42,407 bases of DNA from Prochlorococcus sp. MIT 0701 (GTDB taxonomy: Bacteria; Cyanobacteriota; Cyanobacteriia; PCC-6307; Cyanobiaceae). The notes beneath the pieces are model-generated. The model did not search any database. It was not told the origin of the DNA and saw nothing but the letters and a program-made list of their open reading frames with translations. The stretch covers positions 1-42,407 of the forward strand of contig NZ_JNBA01000032.1 in NCBI RefSeq assembly GCF_000760295.1. Reading direction: 5' to 3'. Made by a program: the position numbers and the translations under genes. This document shows positions 15,656-24,639 of this stretch, one piece after another (positions within the stretch are counted from its first letter, which is position 1; each line of letters begins with the position of its first letter).

Positions 15656-16036
15656 CAAAGAAGTTGAAGGTAAATTTGTGATGAATGCCAAGAACTATTG
15701 CTGATTGATGCCTGCTGAACAAGACATGAAGGCAACTTGTCGAAAGTCAATGGTGCCAGGCATTGGATAACTTTTTTGTGATTCGAGAGTGATTTAAGAA
15801 ATAAAAAACCCCTGCTAATACAAGGGCTGTGAGTGTGTAGTTCTGTGTTGTTTAACATATCGCGACAGCGACAGCGGTTCCTATTTGATTTCTTCGGATC
15901 TTCTGGGCAGACATTTTCAGATCCGACATTCTTCCGCTATGCAGATCCCTCCTATGATCGAACAGGCAGGTCAGCATGTTGCCTCATTTCTCCCAGCTGT
16001 TCTTAACGGTCCCGAATGGTTGCCAATGGTTGAGTG
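15656..16036. other. Gap downstream of the lanthipeptide precursor gene
   Basis: About 380 bases without a supported gene. It contains a terminator-like hairpin for the minus strand at 15803-15828. I see no second leader peptide, synthetase or transporter fragment. Confidence 0.4.
15803..15828 (-). terminator. Likely rho-independent terminator downstream of the lanthipeptide precursor
   Basis: On the minus strand AGCCCTTG and CAGGGG can pair as a short GC-rich stem and are followed directly by six Ts. It is about 210 bases after the stop of the precursor gene, the only minus-strand gene that reads into it. Confidence 0.5.
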
Positions 16037-16393
16037 TTAAGTGTTCCTGTTCACCCAGAAAGTTCGATCATGATCGGTCTTACATAAGTCACCATCAGTC
16101 CTCTTAGTCACCATCCTGTTCACCTTCCAGTCGAAGTGTTGCAATGATGATCGATTCCAACAGCCCCGGCAACCATCTGTATTGCCAGGATAACCCCCAG
16201 CCACACCTTCCAGTTCACTGTCCGAAAGTTCAGCATTAAACCAGCTCTTAAAATCATCGGCAGAAATCATAAAACCTGCTTCTTTTGCAATCGCAGTCAC
16301 TGCATCAACATCAGCAGCGGCTTTGAGCTGTTCCAGAAGGCTGGTGTCGGCTTTGACTTTTTCAAGGAACGCTTTGAGTTGTTCTTCTGACAT
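16037..16393 (-). CDS. procA: Nif11-leader lanthipeptide precursor (prochlorosin/ProcA-like) with a long core
   Basis: The first 67 residues are a typical Nif11-type leader: MSEEQLKAFLEKVKADTSLL at the start, AIAKEAGF, the SADDF element, and ELSDSELEGVAGG ending in the double-glycine cleavage site at 66-67. Prochlorosin precursors share this leader, and ProcM then dehydrates Ser/Thr in the core and joins them to Cys. The core here is 51 residues (68-118), longer than the roughly 13-32 of most known prochlorosins. It holds three Cys (75, 78, 104) and several Ser/Thr, so up to three lanthionine rings are possible. No LanM or LanT gene is in the window. The gene lies between two direct-repeat RAYT remnants on the opposite strand. 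The gene symbol marks family membership only, and the core may have been lengthened by frameshift. Confidence 0.85.
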   Translation of the reverse strand: MSEEQLKAFLEKVKADTSLLEQLKAAADVDAVTAIAKEAGFMISADDFKSWFNAELSDSELEGVAGGYPGNTDGCRGCWNRSSLQHFDWKVNRMVTKRTDGDLCKTDHDRTFWVNRNT

Positions 16394-16465
16394 TGGTTGT
16401 TGGGTCGATTTTTAATATGTGTAGCCCAACCCAAGCTTGAAGACTGCAAGCATCGATTGAATTGA

Positions 16466-16861
16466 ATGAAATTTCCACATTCCACAAGAGCTGGATAGCA
16501 GAGGGCATCAGTGAATGGCACCCAACCTTTTTAAAGCTCTCGGCAACGCTTGATGGATGCTCCAAGCGCTATGAGCGTTTTTGCCAGCGCTATCGCCATC
16601 ACAGTAAAGCTGCTCCCAAATGCCACTGGGGTAGTCGCAAACTTAAACGGCTGGTGAGCAGTGCAAGAACTAGAAGTAAGAAGAAGAGGGTTTCACCAGG
16701 TCAACAACGATTGCCTTGGGCTTGGGATATTCGCCTCAATCAAATTCCAGAGGAGTGGCATCAACTTGCCATGAAATTTAGAAAGGCAAATGGAATCAGA
16801 GATGGTGATATTCAGTTCACGTTCTGAGAGTGAATTCAGGAGATATAGGTATTGGCTAGAG
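16466..16861 (+). pseudogene. RAYT C-terminal remnant B
   Basis: The frame reads ISEWHPTFLKLSATLDGC, RYERFCQRYRHHSKAAPKC, PGQQRLPWAWDIRLNQIP and stops at 16825-16827. It matches remnant A at 15.3 kb in the same orientation and lacks the HxH and Tyr nuclease half. An open frame does start at 16462, but upstream of ISEW it is shifted relative to remnant A, so the ATG is probably fortuitous. It begins about 70 bases upstream of the lanthipeptide precursor gene, which is transcribed the other way. Confidence 0.75.
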
Positions 16862-17269
16862 GCGAGAAGTTGATGGTTAGCTTTTCAGTAGCGCATGACT
16901 ATGTTCCAGACGGGCTTGTAGTCGAGGACCCCGGATTACATAGTTCCGTTTCTTCCTGACCATCCGGAACCGACACCTAGAGGTAACGAGAGCGTTGGCT
17001 CGGTGTCGAACTCGTCGAGCTTCTTCTGCGTTCCTTTTGGCATTTTTTCGACCCCCGTAGCTGATGTGGCACTAACTTGAGAGGTACACCTCGAAATGTT
17101 CGGCAGTGAACATTTTGAAGGCTGTTTCCCCTCGCTTAAGTGTATCGGGAACGGACGTCACTCTGGTAGTTGCCTACCAGACCTACGGTGAGCATTGGCG
17201 TGTTTTATGTCCTATTAGGAACAGTTTGCTCGCTCCTGTCAGTTTTAGAACTTCCTAGTCCAGGACATT
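16828..17269. other. Gene-free gap with a hairpin-rich, possibly structured RNA region (16931-17181)
   Basis: No protein frame fits here. Several strong inverted repeats follow one another: CCGGAT/ATCCGG (16931-16936 with 16962-16967; alternatively GTTCCG/CGGAAC), CGACACC/GGTGTCG (16971-16977 with 17002-17008), GAGG/CCTC (17081-17092), a ten-pair stem around AAATGTTC/GAACATTT (17092-17117, one G-T pair, loop of six) and a perfect TCTGGTAG/CTACCAGA (17062 region excluded; 17162-17169 with 17174-17181, loop TTGC). I looked for the conserved motifs of RNase P RNA, SRP RNA and tmRNA and did not find them. It could be an unknown ncRNA or a group of REP-like palindromes linked to the neighbouring RAYT remnant. 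Confidence 0.5.
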
Positions 17270-17291
17270 AAAAAACCCCTCAGAGAGGGGC
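17270..17291 (-). terminator. Terminator of the initiator tRNA gene, probably bidirectional
   Basis: CCCCTC (17276-17281) pairs with GAGGGG (17285-17290) around a three-base loop. On the minus strand the stem is followed by six Ts, right after the tRNA 3' end. On the plus strand it is followed by CTTTT, so it could also stop transcription coming from the accessory side. Confidence 0.85.
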
Positions 17292-17298
17292 TTTTAAG

Positions 17299-17375
<77 letters not shown>

Positions 17376-17423
17376 GTGACCCTCAAAAGCATACCTTTTG
17401 AGGCTGTCCAACCTGGTCTTTGT

Positions 17424-18407
17424 TTAGGTTTCCTGGTATCGCAGAGCGCCGGCCACTTCCAGCTGCACACCTGGAGCAATGAGCAACACCTGTTCCTCTA
17501 ATTCTTGCAGTCCGGTTGGGGTGAGCCAATCAAGTTGGCGAAGTAGGTGGAGCGCTACAGCATGTTTTGCTCGTTTGGATCCGTCTTCTACTTTGATCGC
17601 TACACCCATCCCTTCACCAACGCGGCTTAGACATTGGACACCTTCTGCTCCACCCTTGCTCACGATTTGTCCGTGAGCTCGTCGCATGAGCTCAGTGTCA
17701 AATCGGCCTTCCCCTGCTACGAGTTCAGGATGGGCCAGCATTGCCCTAATTACTTGTTCCATTTCTGCCTGACGTGATGCCCCGAGATGGGCATAGAGCA
17801 GAGCTATTTGGTCTAGCCGTAGGCGAAGGGTTGGAGCTCCACAGTCATCCCGGGCAGCTACGAGCTCGTCGGCCGGTAGCCCAAGCAGTTCGGCTATGCG
17901 TCGATTCACTTCGACTTGCAGAGGATGGTTGCCTTGCAGGTATGAATCAAGGGGCCAACCCATTTTCTTGCTCGTCGCAAGAAAGCCAGCATGTTTCCCG
18001 GAGCAGTTGTGCTCTAGCGGGCTCGTGCCTCCTGTTGGAATCGGGCATTGCAGCAGGCTTGGGTCTAGCTCGGCATTCCAAAGCAACCTGAAGGCTTCGC
18101 GGGCATGGGCGGCTGTCCCTGAATGGGACCCACAGCAGATTGCCAATCCTTTTTCCCCACAGTTCATTTGCTCTGCTGCGCCACTACTCAACAATGGCAG
18201 TGCTTGAAAGGGTTTTAGAGCTGAACGGATGAAGGTTTCAAAGTCTGCACAGCCCGCTCGCATCAGGATGCGCCCACGCCCATCGCAAACCACAGCATGG
18301 ACGCGATGGATCGACTCCACGCTGGAGCCACGCTTAAGGCTTACTTCAAGAGGCGTTGTGCTCGAACGCTGTGAGCTTCCGAACCAGGTTGGAAGATTCA
18401 TGCTCAA
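17424..18407 (-). CDS. Asparaginase II family (L-asparaginase, PF06089-type)
   Basis: The 327-aa protein matches the thermolabile rhizobial-type asparaginase family rather than the E. coli enzymes. Family motifs are visible: a FETFIRSALKPFQALPL segment (about 56-72), CCGSHSGTAAH (about 91-101), HNCSGKHAGFL with the Ser-Lys pair (about 132-142), DDCGAPTLRLRL (about 187-198) and SKGGAEGVQC (about 250-259). It would hydrolyse asparagine to aspartate and ammonia in the cytosol. The length is normal. It is followed downstream only by the tRNA gene, and about 150 bases separate it from rsfS on the same strand. Confidence 0.9.
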   Translation of the reverse strand: MSMNLPTWFGSSQRSSTTPLEVSLKRGSSVESIHRVHAVVCDGRGRILMRAGCADFETFIRSALKPFQALPLLSSGAAEQMNCGEKGLAICCGSHSGTAAHAREAFRLLWNAELDPSLLQCPIPTGGTSPLEHNCSGKHAGFLATSKKMGWPLDSYLQGNHPLQVEVNRRIAELLGLPADELVAARDDCGAPTLRLRLDQIALLYAHLGASRQAEMEQVIRAMLAHPELVAGEGRFDTELMRRAHGQIVSKGGAEGVQCLSRVGEGMGVAIKVEDGSKRAKHAVALHLLRQLDWLTPTGLQELEEQVLLIAPGVQLEVAGALRYQET

Positions 18408-18557
18408 GCAGACTTTTAGGCTTCAGAGAGCCTGGCAGAGACGCGCCCCCTTTGATGATGAGGCTTGTGATGAAGTCCATGGTTGGTGCCAAATAACTAA
18501 GCAATGGAACTTCGAGTTGGTGTTAATTGCTACTAATTCAAAGTGGTGTTTTAACTC

Positions 18558-18938
18558 TCAGGATGCTTTAGAGAGATCCGAGCTCATGAAGCCGTGATGC
18601 TTTCCATGACTCCAGAAGGCTTCCAGGTCGTAAAAGCCTCGTTCGCTTGGCTGTAGAACATGCACGATTAATTCGCCGTAATCGAGCAGAGCCCATTTGC
18701 CTTCATTGAGACCTTCGCTTCGCAATGGCAATCGATCGGCTTCTAGCTCAATGCGGTCTTGCACAGATTTGGCAATTGCTCGTACTTGGACTTCAGACAG
18801 TCCTCCGGCAATCACCATCCAGTCCGCCAGGCTGGAAACCTCATCGATACGGATCAGTTGAATGTCTGTAGCTTTGCGATCGTCGCAGGCTTCAGCGGCC
18901 ATTTCTGCTAGCTGTTCACTATCCATAGACGTTCTCAC
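18558..18938 (-). CDS. rsfS: Ribosomal silencing factor RsfS (Iojap family)
   Basis: The 126-aa protein has the RsfS/DUF143 pattern: AAEACDDRKATDIQLIRIDE, SSLADWMVIAGGLSEVQVRAI (about 35-55), KWALLDYGELIVHVL (about 82-96) and YDLEAFW. RsfS binds ribosomal protein uL14 and blocks subunit joining when growth slows. Its start overlaps the end of the upstream DUF3318-like gene: by 20 bases if the first ATG is used, 8 if Met5 (base 18926) is the true start. The two genes are probably co-transcribed. Confidence 0.92.
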   Translation of the reverse strand: MRTSMDSEQLAEMAAEACDDRKATDIQLIRIDEVSSLADWMVIAGGLSEVQVRAIAKSVQDRIELEADRLPLRSEGLNEGKWALLDYGELIVHVLQPSERGFYDLEAFWSHGKHHGFMSSDLSKAS

Positions 18939-19554
18939 TGCTTACGGATTGGCGAGATCCTTCCTGTTCAGCCATCTCTGCTCGAGCTTTGCCAGCACTT
19001 TTTCTAAGGGCTTCCAATCGATCTTCATAGAAGCTGCGCTTCTTCTTTTTGCGGGTTTGTTCCACAAGCTCCTTTAGAGCACCGCCGAGGCTCTTGTAGG
19101 CATTCGGCACGCTGTAATTAAAACGACAGGCCAGATCGATGGCCCTTTCATCGGCAGCGATTGCATCCTGAAGCCGCTTTTCAGAGTTGTTCTTTAAATA
19201 GAGCCGATATCCAGCGAAGCCCGAAAGACCCAGGGCCATTAGTAGCAACAATCCGTCTTGAACCCAGAGTTCACCGATTGCACCGCCAAGGCCGATGGCG
19301 AGAGCAGCCATTTCCCAGCCATCGCGTGGAATGGTGTCGTTCTGGACTCGACCGACTTCATGCCAAAACAGCAAGTTGCGATGGTCGAGCGCGAGGTTGT
19401 CCCATTGTTCGAGATCGATTTGGATCTCGACCTCATCACGTCCTATTTCCTCGAGGGTGATGAGCGGTGGATCTACCGCTGCTGCCGCCTCCACGAACAC
19501 CCAGCTCTGCATCTCTGGCGGCAGCTGCCCCTTAAGGCGCTGGAGTTCGCTCAT
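18919..19554 (-). CDS. Cyanobacterial DUF3318-like membrane-associated protein
   Basis: The 211-aa protein fits the cyanobacteria-specific DUF3318 family. It begins MSELQRLKGQLPPEMQSWVF and has a conserved LDHRNLLFWHEVGRVQNDTIPRDGWE block at about 76-101. A hydrophobic stretch at about 83-117 (MAALAIGLGGAIGELW ... LLLLMALGLSGFAGYRLYL) may form one or two membrane segments. The C-terminal third is a basic helical or coiled-coil region (RKKKKRSFYEDRLEALRKS). HEVGR resembles a metalloprotease HExxH only loosely and lacks the second His. The function is unknown, and it is linked to rsfS by overlap. Confidence 0.75.
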   Translation of the reverse strand: MSELQRLKGQLPPEMQSWVFVEAAAAVDPPLITLEEIGRDEVEIQIDLEQWDNLALDHRNLLFWHEVGRVQNDTIPRDGWEMAALAIGLGGAIGELWVQDGLLLLMALGLSGFAGYRLYLKNNSEKRLQDAIAADERAIDLACRFNYSVPNAYKSLGGALKELVEQTRKKKKRSFYEDRLEALRKSAGKARAEMAEQEGSRQSVSSENVYG

Positions 19555-19674
19555 GGTCTTGATCTCTCTCCGTACTCATCAAGCTAGCGACTACATGGCG
19601 CCTGGGTGTTTTTCCTGAGCTATCTCTGACGTTGCGTGGGAAGCTAGTCGCGTTTGGCCAATACCTGAAATTCC

Positions 19675-22600
19675 ATGCCCCGTAGGTCTGATCTGCGTCG
19701 CATCCTGCTGCTGGGGTCAGGTCCGATCGTGATTGGCCAGGCCTGTGAATTTGATTATTCCGGCACTCAAGCATGCAAGGCCTTGCGTGATGAGGGTTTT
19801 GAGGTGGTGCTGGTGAATTCCAATCCGGCCTCAATCATGACGGATCCGGAGATGGCTGATCGCACCTATATCGAGCCGCTCACACCCGAGGTAGTGGCTC
19901 GTGTCATTGAGTTAGAGCGTCCTGATGCGTTGCTGCCAACCATGGGCGGCCAGACGGCTCTTAATTTGGCGGTGGCATTGGCTGAAAATCACACACTCGA
20001 ACGTTTCGGCGTTGAGTTGATCGGTGCAGATCTAGACGCAATTCGAAAGGCTGAAGATCGTCAGCTGTTTAAGCAGGCGATGGAGCGCATAGGCGTCAAT
20101 GTTTGCCCTTCAGGGATTGCTTCCAGCCTCAAAGAGGCAGAAGACGTTGGTGAAGTGATCAATAGTTTTCCGCGCATTATTCGACCGGCCTTCACTCTTG
20201 GTGGCAGTGGTGGTGGCATTGCTTACAACCCAGAAGAATTTGCAGCGATCTGCAAAAGCGGTCTAGATGCCAGCCCTGTTTCTCAGATCTTGATCGAAAA
20301 GTCTTTGTTGGGTTGGAAGGAGTTCGAGTTAGAGGTAATGCGTGATTTGGCGGATAACGTTGTGATCGTCTGTAGCATTGAAAATGTCGATGCGATGGGT
20401 GTGCATACAGGAGATTCAATCACCGTTGCCCCTGCACAAACTCTTACCGACCGTGAGTATCAGAGGCTTAGGGATCAGTCCATTGCCATTATTCGTGAGA
20501 TAGGTGTTGCTACAGGGGGTAGCAATATTCAGTTCGCTATCAATCCAGATGATGGCGAGGTGGTTGTTATTGAAATGAATCCGCGCGTTAGTCGATCATC
20601 AGCGCTGGCAAGTAAGGCCACGGGTTTTCCAATTGCCAAGATTGCTGCTCGTCTTGCTGTGGGTTATACCCTCGACGAAATCATTAACGACATCACGGGT
20701 AAGACACCAGCCTGTTTTGAACCCACAATTGATTATGTCGTCACTAAGATTCCACGATTTGCGTTTGAGAAGTTTAAGGGCAGTCCTGCTGTCCTCTCTA
20801 CGGCAATGAAGTCTGTGGGAGAGGCTATGGCGATCGGTCGCTGTTTCGAAGAGTCTTTTCAGAAAGCGATGCGTTCTCTGGAAATCGGGCGGGCTGGTTG
20901 GGGTTGTGATCGTCAGGAGCCAGAACTTACTCCTACAGAAATTGAGCGTTTGTTGCGCACACCTTCTCCTGAGCGGATCATGGCAGTGCGAACAGCGATG
21001 TTGGCCGGACGCAGTGACCATGATATTTGCGCTTTGAGTAAGATTGATATTTGGTTTTTAGCCAAATTACGCCATCTGATCAACACTGAGATAACGCATC
21101 TGTATGGGCATAAATTAGATGAATTGGATGAGGAATGTCTTCTCTGCTTAAAGCAGCTTGGCTATTCCGATCGTCAGATTGCTTGGGCGACAGGTTCTGA
21201 GGAGCTCGATGTACGTGCTCGTCGTGAACTGTTAAATATCAAACCTGTTTTTAAGACAGTCGATACTTGCGCTGCTGAATTTTCATCAACTACTCCATAT
21301 CATTATTCAACTTATGAGCGGCCCCTGTACCGCCTTGATTCTGATGACCAATTGTATAAACTTGAACCAGAAAGCGAGGTCGTTACAGACAGTCGCTCAA
21401 AAGTGATGATTCTTGGCGGCGGTCCTAATCGCATCGGCCAAGGAATTGAGTTTGACTATTGCTGCTGCCATGCTTCATATGCAGCTCAGGATCAAGGATT
21501 TGTCACTGTGATGGTTAACAGTAATCCCGAAACTGTCTCTACTGATTATGACACTAGTGACAGACTTTATTTTGAACCTCTTACTCTTGAAGATGTACTG
21601 AATGTTATCGAGGCTGAACGCCCAAATGGTGTCATCGTTCAGTTTGGTGGTCAGACTCCACTCAAGTTGGCAATTCCCTTGCTTCGTTGGCTAGAGAGTT
21701 CGATCGGACAGTCAATAGGCACTCGTATATGGGGTACATCACCAGAATCAATTGATCAGGCTGAAGATCGTGAACAGTTCGAGGCGATCTTGCGGCAACT
21801 TCAGATTCGCCAGCCTCGTAATGGCTTAGCTCGTAGTGAAGAAGATGCTCGAGCCGTAGCAGTTCGCATTGGTTATCCCGTTGTCGTTCGTCCCTCTTAT
21901 GTGCTTGGAGGCCGAGCCATGGAGGTGGTGTTTGATGAACAAGAATTGAATCGCTATATGGCTGAAGCGGTTCAGGTCGAACCCGATCATCCAGTGCTCA
22001 TTGATCAGTATCTGGAAAATGCTGTCGAAGTTGATGTTGATGCTCTCTGTGACTCTGATGGGGTTGTAGTGATTGGCGGTTTGATGGAACACATTGAGCC
22101 TGCTGGAATTCACTCTGGTGATTCCGCTTGCTGCCTTCCCACCATCTCTCTTGGTGAGCAAGCCCTTCGTACGATTCGTCTCTGGAGTGAAGCGTTGGCC
22201 CTTGCTCTCAAAGTTCAGGGGTTGATCAATTTGCAGTTCGCTGTCCAGCGAGATGAAGCGGGTGATGAGCAAGTGTTCATCATCGAGGCCAATCCTCGCG
22301 CTTCTCGTACTGTTCCTTTTGTGGCTAAAGCCACAGGAGTACCCCTGGCCAGGATCGCCACTAGGCTCATGGCAGGTGAGACGTTGGCGTCTGTTGGACT
22401 TAGAGATGAGCCTCAACCAGCTCTTCAGTCTGTCAAAGAAGCTGTATTGCCATTCCGTCGTTTCCCTGGGGCCGATTCGGTACTGGGCCCGGAAATGCGA
22501 TCCACTGGAGAAGTGATGGGTTCAGCCTCGAGTTTTGGCATGGCGTTTGCCAAGGCTGAAATTGCTGCTGGTGAGGCTTTACCAATTCGTGGAACAGTCT

Positions 22601-22983
22601 TTCTTTCAACTCATGATCGGGACAAGCCAGCATTAATACTTGTCGCTGAACGGCTGATTGAACTTGGTTTTGATCTCACGGCCACATCCGGAACTGCTCA
22701 AGCCCTTAATCAGGCTGGATTGAACGTTCAGCCAGTACTCAAGGTTCATGAGGGACGTCCCAATATTGAGGATTTGATTCGCTCTGGTCAGATTCAGTTG
22801 GTGATCAACACACCTATTGGCCGTCAGGCCGCTCATGACGACAAATATCTGCGACGAGCAGCTCTTGATTACTCCGTGCCTACCCTTACGACGATTGCTG
22901 GAGCACGTGCTGCTGTCGAGGGAATCACGGCACTCCAGCAACAGTCACTATCCGTAGCTGCCCTTCAGGACATCCATGTTTGA
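19675..22983 (+). CDS. carB: Carbamoyl-phosphate synthase large subunit
   Basis: The 1102-aa protein is full length for CarB. Two homologous halves are clear: the first opens with [20 protein letters not shown] and the second (about 575) with [19 protein letters not shown]. Each has an ATP-grasp core with EMNPR or EANPR metal-binding motifs (first half [19 protein letters not shown], second half [19 protein letters not shown]). The C-terminal MGS-like domain starts near residue 950. It makes carbamoyl phosphate from bicarbonate, ATP and ammonia from CarA for pyrimidine and arginine synthesis. CarA is not in the window. The ATG at 19675 lies 120 bases from the divergent DUF3318-like gene, so a shared divergent promoter region is likely. 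Confidence 0.98.
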   Translation: MPRRSDLRRILLLGSGPIVIGQACEFDYSGTQACKALRDEGFEVVLVNSNPASIMTDPEMADRTYIEPLTPEVVARVIELERPDALLPTMGGQTALNLAVALAENHTLERFGVELIGADLDAIRKAEDRQLFKQAMERIGVNVCPSGIASSLKEAEDVGEVINSFPRIIRPAFTLGGSGGGIAYNPEEFAAICKSGLDASPVSQILIEKSLLGWKEFELEVMRDLADNVVIVCSIENVDAMGVHTGDSITVAPAQTLTDREYQRLRDQSIAIIREIGVATGGSNIQFAINPDDGEVVVIEMNPRVSRSSALASKATGFPIAKIAARLAVGYTLDEIINDITGKTPACFEPTIDYVVTKIPRFAFEKFKGSPAVLSTAMKSVGEAMAIGRCFEESFQKAMRSLEIGRAGWGCDRQEPELTPTEIERLLRTPSPERIMAVRTAMLAGRSDHDICALSKIDIWFLAKLRHLINTEITHLYGHKLDELDEECLLCLKQLGYSDRQIAWATGSEELDVRARRELLNIKPVFKTVDTCAAEFSSTTPYHYSTYERPLYRLDSDDQLYKLEPESEVVTDSRSKVMILGGGPNRIGQGIEFDYCCCHASYAAQDQGFVTVMVNSNPETVSTDYDTSDRLYFEPLTLEDVLNVIEAERPNGVIVQFGGQTPLKLAIPLLRWLESSIGQSIGTRIWGTSPESIDQAEDREQFEAILRQLQIRQPRNGLARSEEDARAVAVRIGYPVVVRPSYVLGGRAMEVVFDEQELNRYMAEAVQVEPDHPVLIDQYLENAVEVDVDALCDSDGVVVIGGLMEHIEPAGIHSGDSACCLPTISLGEQALRTIRLWSEALALALKVQGLINLQFAVQRDEAGDEQVFIIEANPRASRTVPFVAKATGVPLARIATRLMAGETLASVGLRDEPQPALQSVKEAVLPFRRFPGADSVLGPEMRSTGEVMGSASSFGMAFAKAEIAAGEALPIRGTVFLSTHDRDKPALILVAERLIELGFDLTATSGTAQALNQAGLNVQPVLKVHEGRPNIEDLIRSGQIQLVINTPIGRQAAHDDKYLRRAALDYSVPTLTTIAGARAAVEGITALQQQSLSVAALQDIHV

Positions 22984-23019
22984 CAACCCATTAGGGTTTG
23001 CTCAATTGAAGTTCTTGCC

Positions 23020-23703
23020 GTGATCGCTAACGCTTCTCCTATCGTTTTGGCTCCTGGTAGTGATTGTCGAGAACTATTTCAGGCAGCCTATGAGAATCGC
23101 TACACCTGGGATCCGGTCTTTTCTGGTTATCGGGGTCGATGTCTCTGGGTAAAGGATGATCGCGTCGTGGAAGGGCGGTTTGAATTGGGAGCGGATCTCA
23201 AGGCTCATGTTGACGGTATAGAAGATGAATTGATCTCTAAGGCTGTCTCTTCCCAGCTATGGGAAGTTGCGATTCATCGAGTGCGACGCAGTTTTGAAAA
23301 GACCCATGCTGAAAACACTTTTACCGCAGGGGACAACGATGAAGTTGGTTTGGAAGTGATCGTTGGAGGGAAAAATGTTGGTGATCGTTATCGCATCAAA
23401 AATGATGTGGTGACGATGGTTCATCGCCATATTCACGGAACTGTGGTAACCATTTTTACAAAAAGCACGACGAATACAGGCTATGGCTACCTAAGTCATA
23501 CTTACAGCAGTCAATACCACGATCCGAAAACGAACGAACCTACCAGTGGTATGAGTCAGTTCACTGATACTTTTGTGCCCTTGGCTGATGATGGCTTATG
23601 GGTATTGAGTGAGAGGCTAGTGGAAAAAGATTCTTTTGCTGGAATAGCTGCTGAACGGCAATTATTTCAGTTTGTAGATCTTAAGCTGCTACAAAATGAG
23701 TGA
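23020..23703 (+). CDS. Cyanobacterial DUF3386-like protein
   Basis: The 227-aa soluble protein resembles the DUF3386 family found in oxygenic phototrophs, with the N-terminal AYENRYTWDPVFSGYRG block (about 23-39), NDVVTMVHRHIHGTVV in the middle and a STTNTGYGYLSHTYSSQYHD stretch (about 147-166). It starts at a GTG 36 bases after carB, so read-through from carB is likely. No signal peptide or membrane segment is seen. The function is unknown. Confidence 0.75.
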   Translation: MIANASPIVLAPGSDCRELFQAAYENRYTWDPVFSGYRGRCLWVKDDRVVEGRFELGADLKAHVDGIEDELISKAVSSQLWEVAIHRVRRSFEKTHAENTFTAGDNDEVGLEVIVGGKNVGDRYRIKNDVVTMVHRHIHGTVVTIFTKSTTNTGYGYLSHTYSSQYHDPKTNEPTSGMSQFTDTFVPLADDGLWVLSERLVEKDSFAGIAAERQLFQFVDLKLLQNE

Positions 23704-24227
23704 TAATGGTTGTCAATTGATTTGAGACTAATAATGCAAACTTTGTTTGAACGATAAAACTAAATATGTGCGTTTTGCGATAGGAGGTAATCAATTCTTT
23801 TAAGCTTGTCTATTTTTGGGTACAATTAAGACTATTGATGACTAGGCAAATGTTCGATCTAGGGTTGAGTAATTTTCATCCTTACCTTGTTAACAGCTAA
23901 CTTGATGATGCTAGGAGTGGGCTTTATGTCTTCATTGGAGTGTTGCTATTGCTGTTCCTAGTGCTGGCTCCAGCTTATGAGGCAAGACCTATCTCTCACT
24001 ATCTCGAAAACTTTGCTGAGAATAATTTGTGAACAATCAGAAGCCCAAGTTTATATTGCCTCCATCACTAGCTGAAGGCAATAGGTTTAGATATTCTTTT
24101 CGCCCTCTATTGCTAGTGGTTTTGCCTGAAAGAATTGGCTTGATAAAAGACCCCCATAGGAAACAACCTTTAACTTTGGAGCACAATTAATTAAAAAAGT
24201 GGTAGGCGGTAAGCAGAAAAAATCAGT
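23704..24227. other. 520-bp gap with a possible small membrane-protein remnant
   Basis: AT-rich, no intact gene. It holds an isolated good Shine-Dalgarno (AGGAGGT near 23781) with no start codon at proper distance, a TACAAT -10-like hexamer at 23821, and the interrupted frame described next. The 3' end of the minus-strand DUF6447-like gene lies at its right border. Confidence 0.4.
23838..24032 (+). pseudogene. Interrupted small membrane-protein frame (64 codons, one internal stop)
   Basis: From the ATG at 23838 one frame reads 20 residues (MTRQMFDLGLSNFHPYLVNS), a TAA at 23898-23900, then 43 more residues to a TGA at 24030. The second part contains a clear membrane helix, YVFIGVLLLLFLVLAPAY, followed by a soluble tail. 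Only one stop breaks a compact one-helix protein. It may be a decayed gene, or the second part may start at an internal GTG (about 23936). It could also be chance. Confidence 0.3.
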
Positions 24228-24581
24228 TCAAGATGCCTCTGGTAAAGGGGTGACGTCTTTGAGCTTTTCATTCAATTGCATTGCCAGAGTCTGACGGCCT
24301 ACTGCCAGCACTTTTAGAGTGTCTTCGTGCATGCGTAGTTGGGCATCAGCAACTTGCATGCCACGGATCAGTTCTTTCAATTCATCTGGTAATGAATTCA
24401 GGTCGTAGCGTTTGCCTTCAAAAGTGAGTACAGGATCAGGCTTGTTCGCTGCTGAGTCAGTCATCGGTGGTAAGTTCTGTTCTTGAGTGGCATTTGTGCT
24501 TTCGGACCTTCCGAAGGGCCATTTCGGAGGCATTTGTTTACCAAAAGGGTATCCAACACTTTCTAAAGCATGAAAATGCAA
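24228..24581 (-). CDS. Small DUF6447-like cytosolic protein
   Basis: The conserved part is residues 47-110 of the long frame: DPVLTFEGKRYDLNSLPDEL, then KELIRGMQVADAQLRMHEDTL and VGRQTLAMQLNEKL. This pattern is typical of the small DUF6447 family common in cyanobacteria and their phages. The first 39 residues lack conservation signs, so translation more likely begins at Met40 (base 24464, MTDSAANKPDPV), giving 78 aa. It is predicted helical with no known function. It is downstream of and on the same strand as the ABC transporter gene. Confidence 0.65.
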   Translation of the reverse strand: MHFHALESVGYPFGKQMPPKWPFGRSESTNATQEQNLPPMTDSAANKPDPVLTFEGKRYDLNSLPDELKELIRGMQVADAQLRMHEDTLKVLAVGRQTLAMQLNEKLKDVTPLPEAS

Positions 24582-24639
24582 TTGTCTATAGCTCGCCTAA
24601 AATTATATCCTAGGGATTTGCCATGATGGCTCTTATCCG

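Noticed and set aside
16861-17269. tmRNA, RNase P RNA or SRP RNA in the structured gap
   Set aside because: The conserved motifs of these RNAs (tag frame and TTCGAC segment, RNase P core segments, SRP GGAAGG loop) were not found on either strand.
18919-19554. HExxH protease in the DUF3318-like protein
   Set aside because: The motif is HEVGR, which lacks the second His, so no zinc site is supported.
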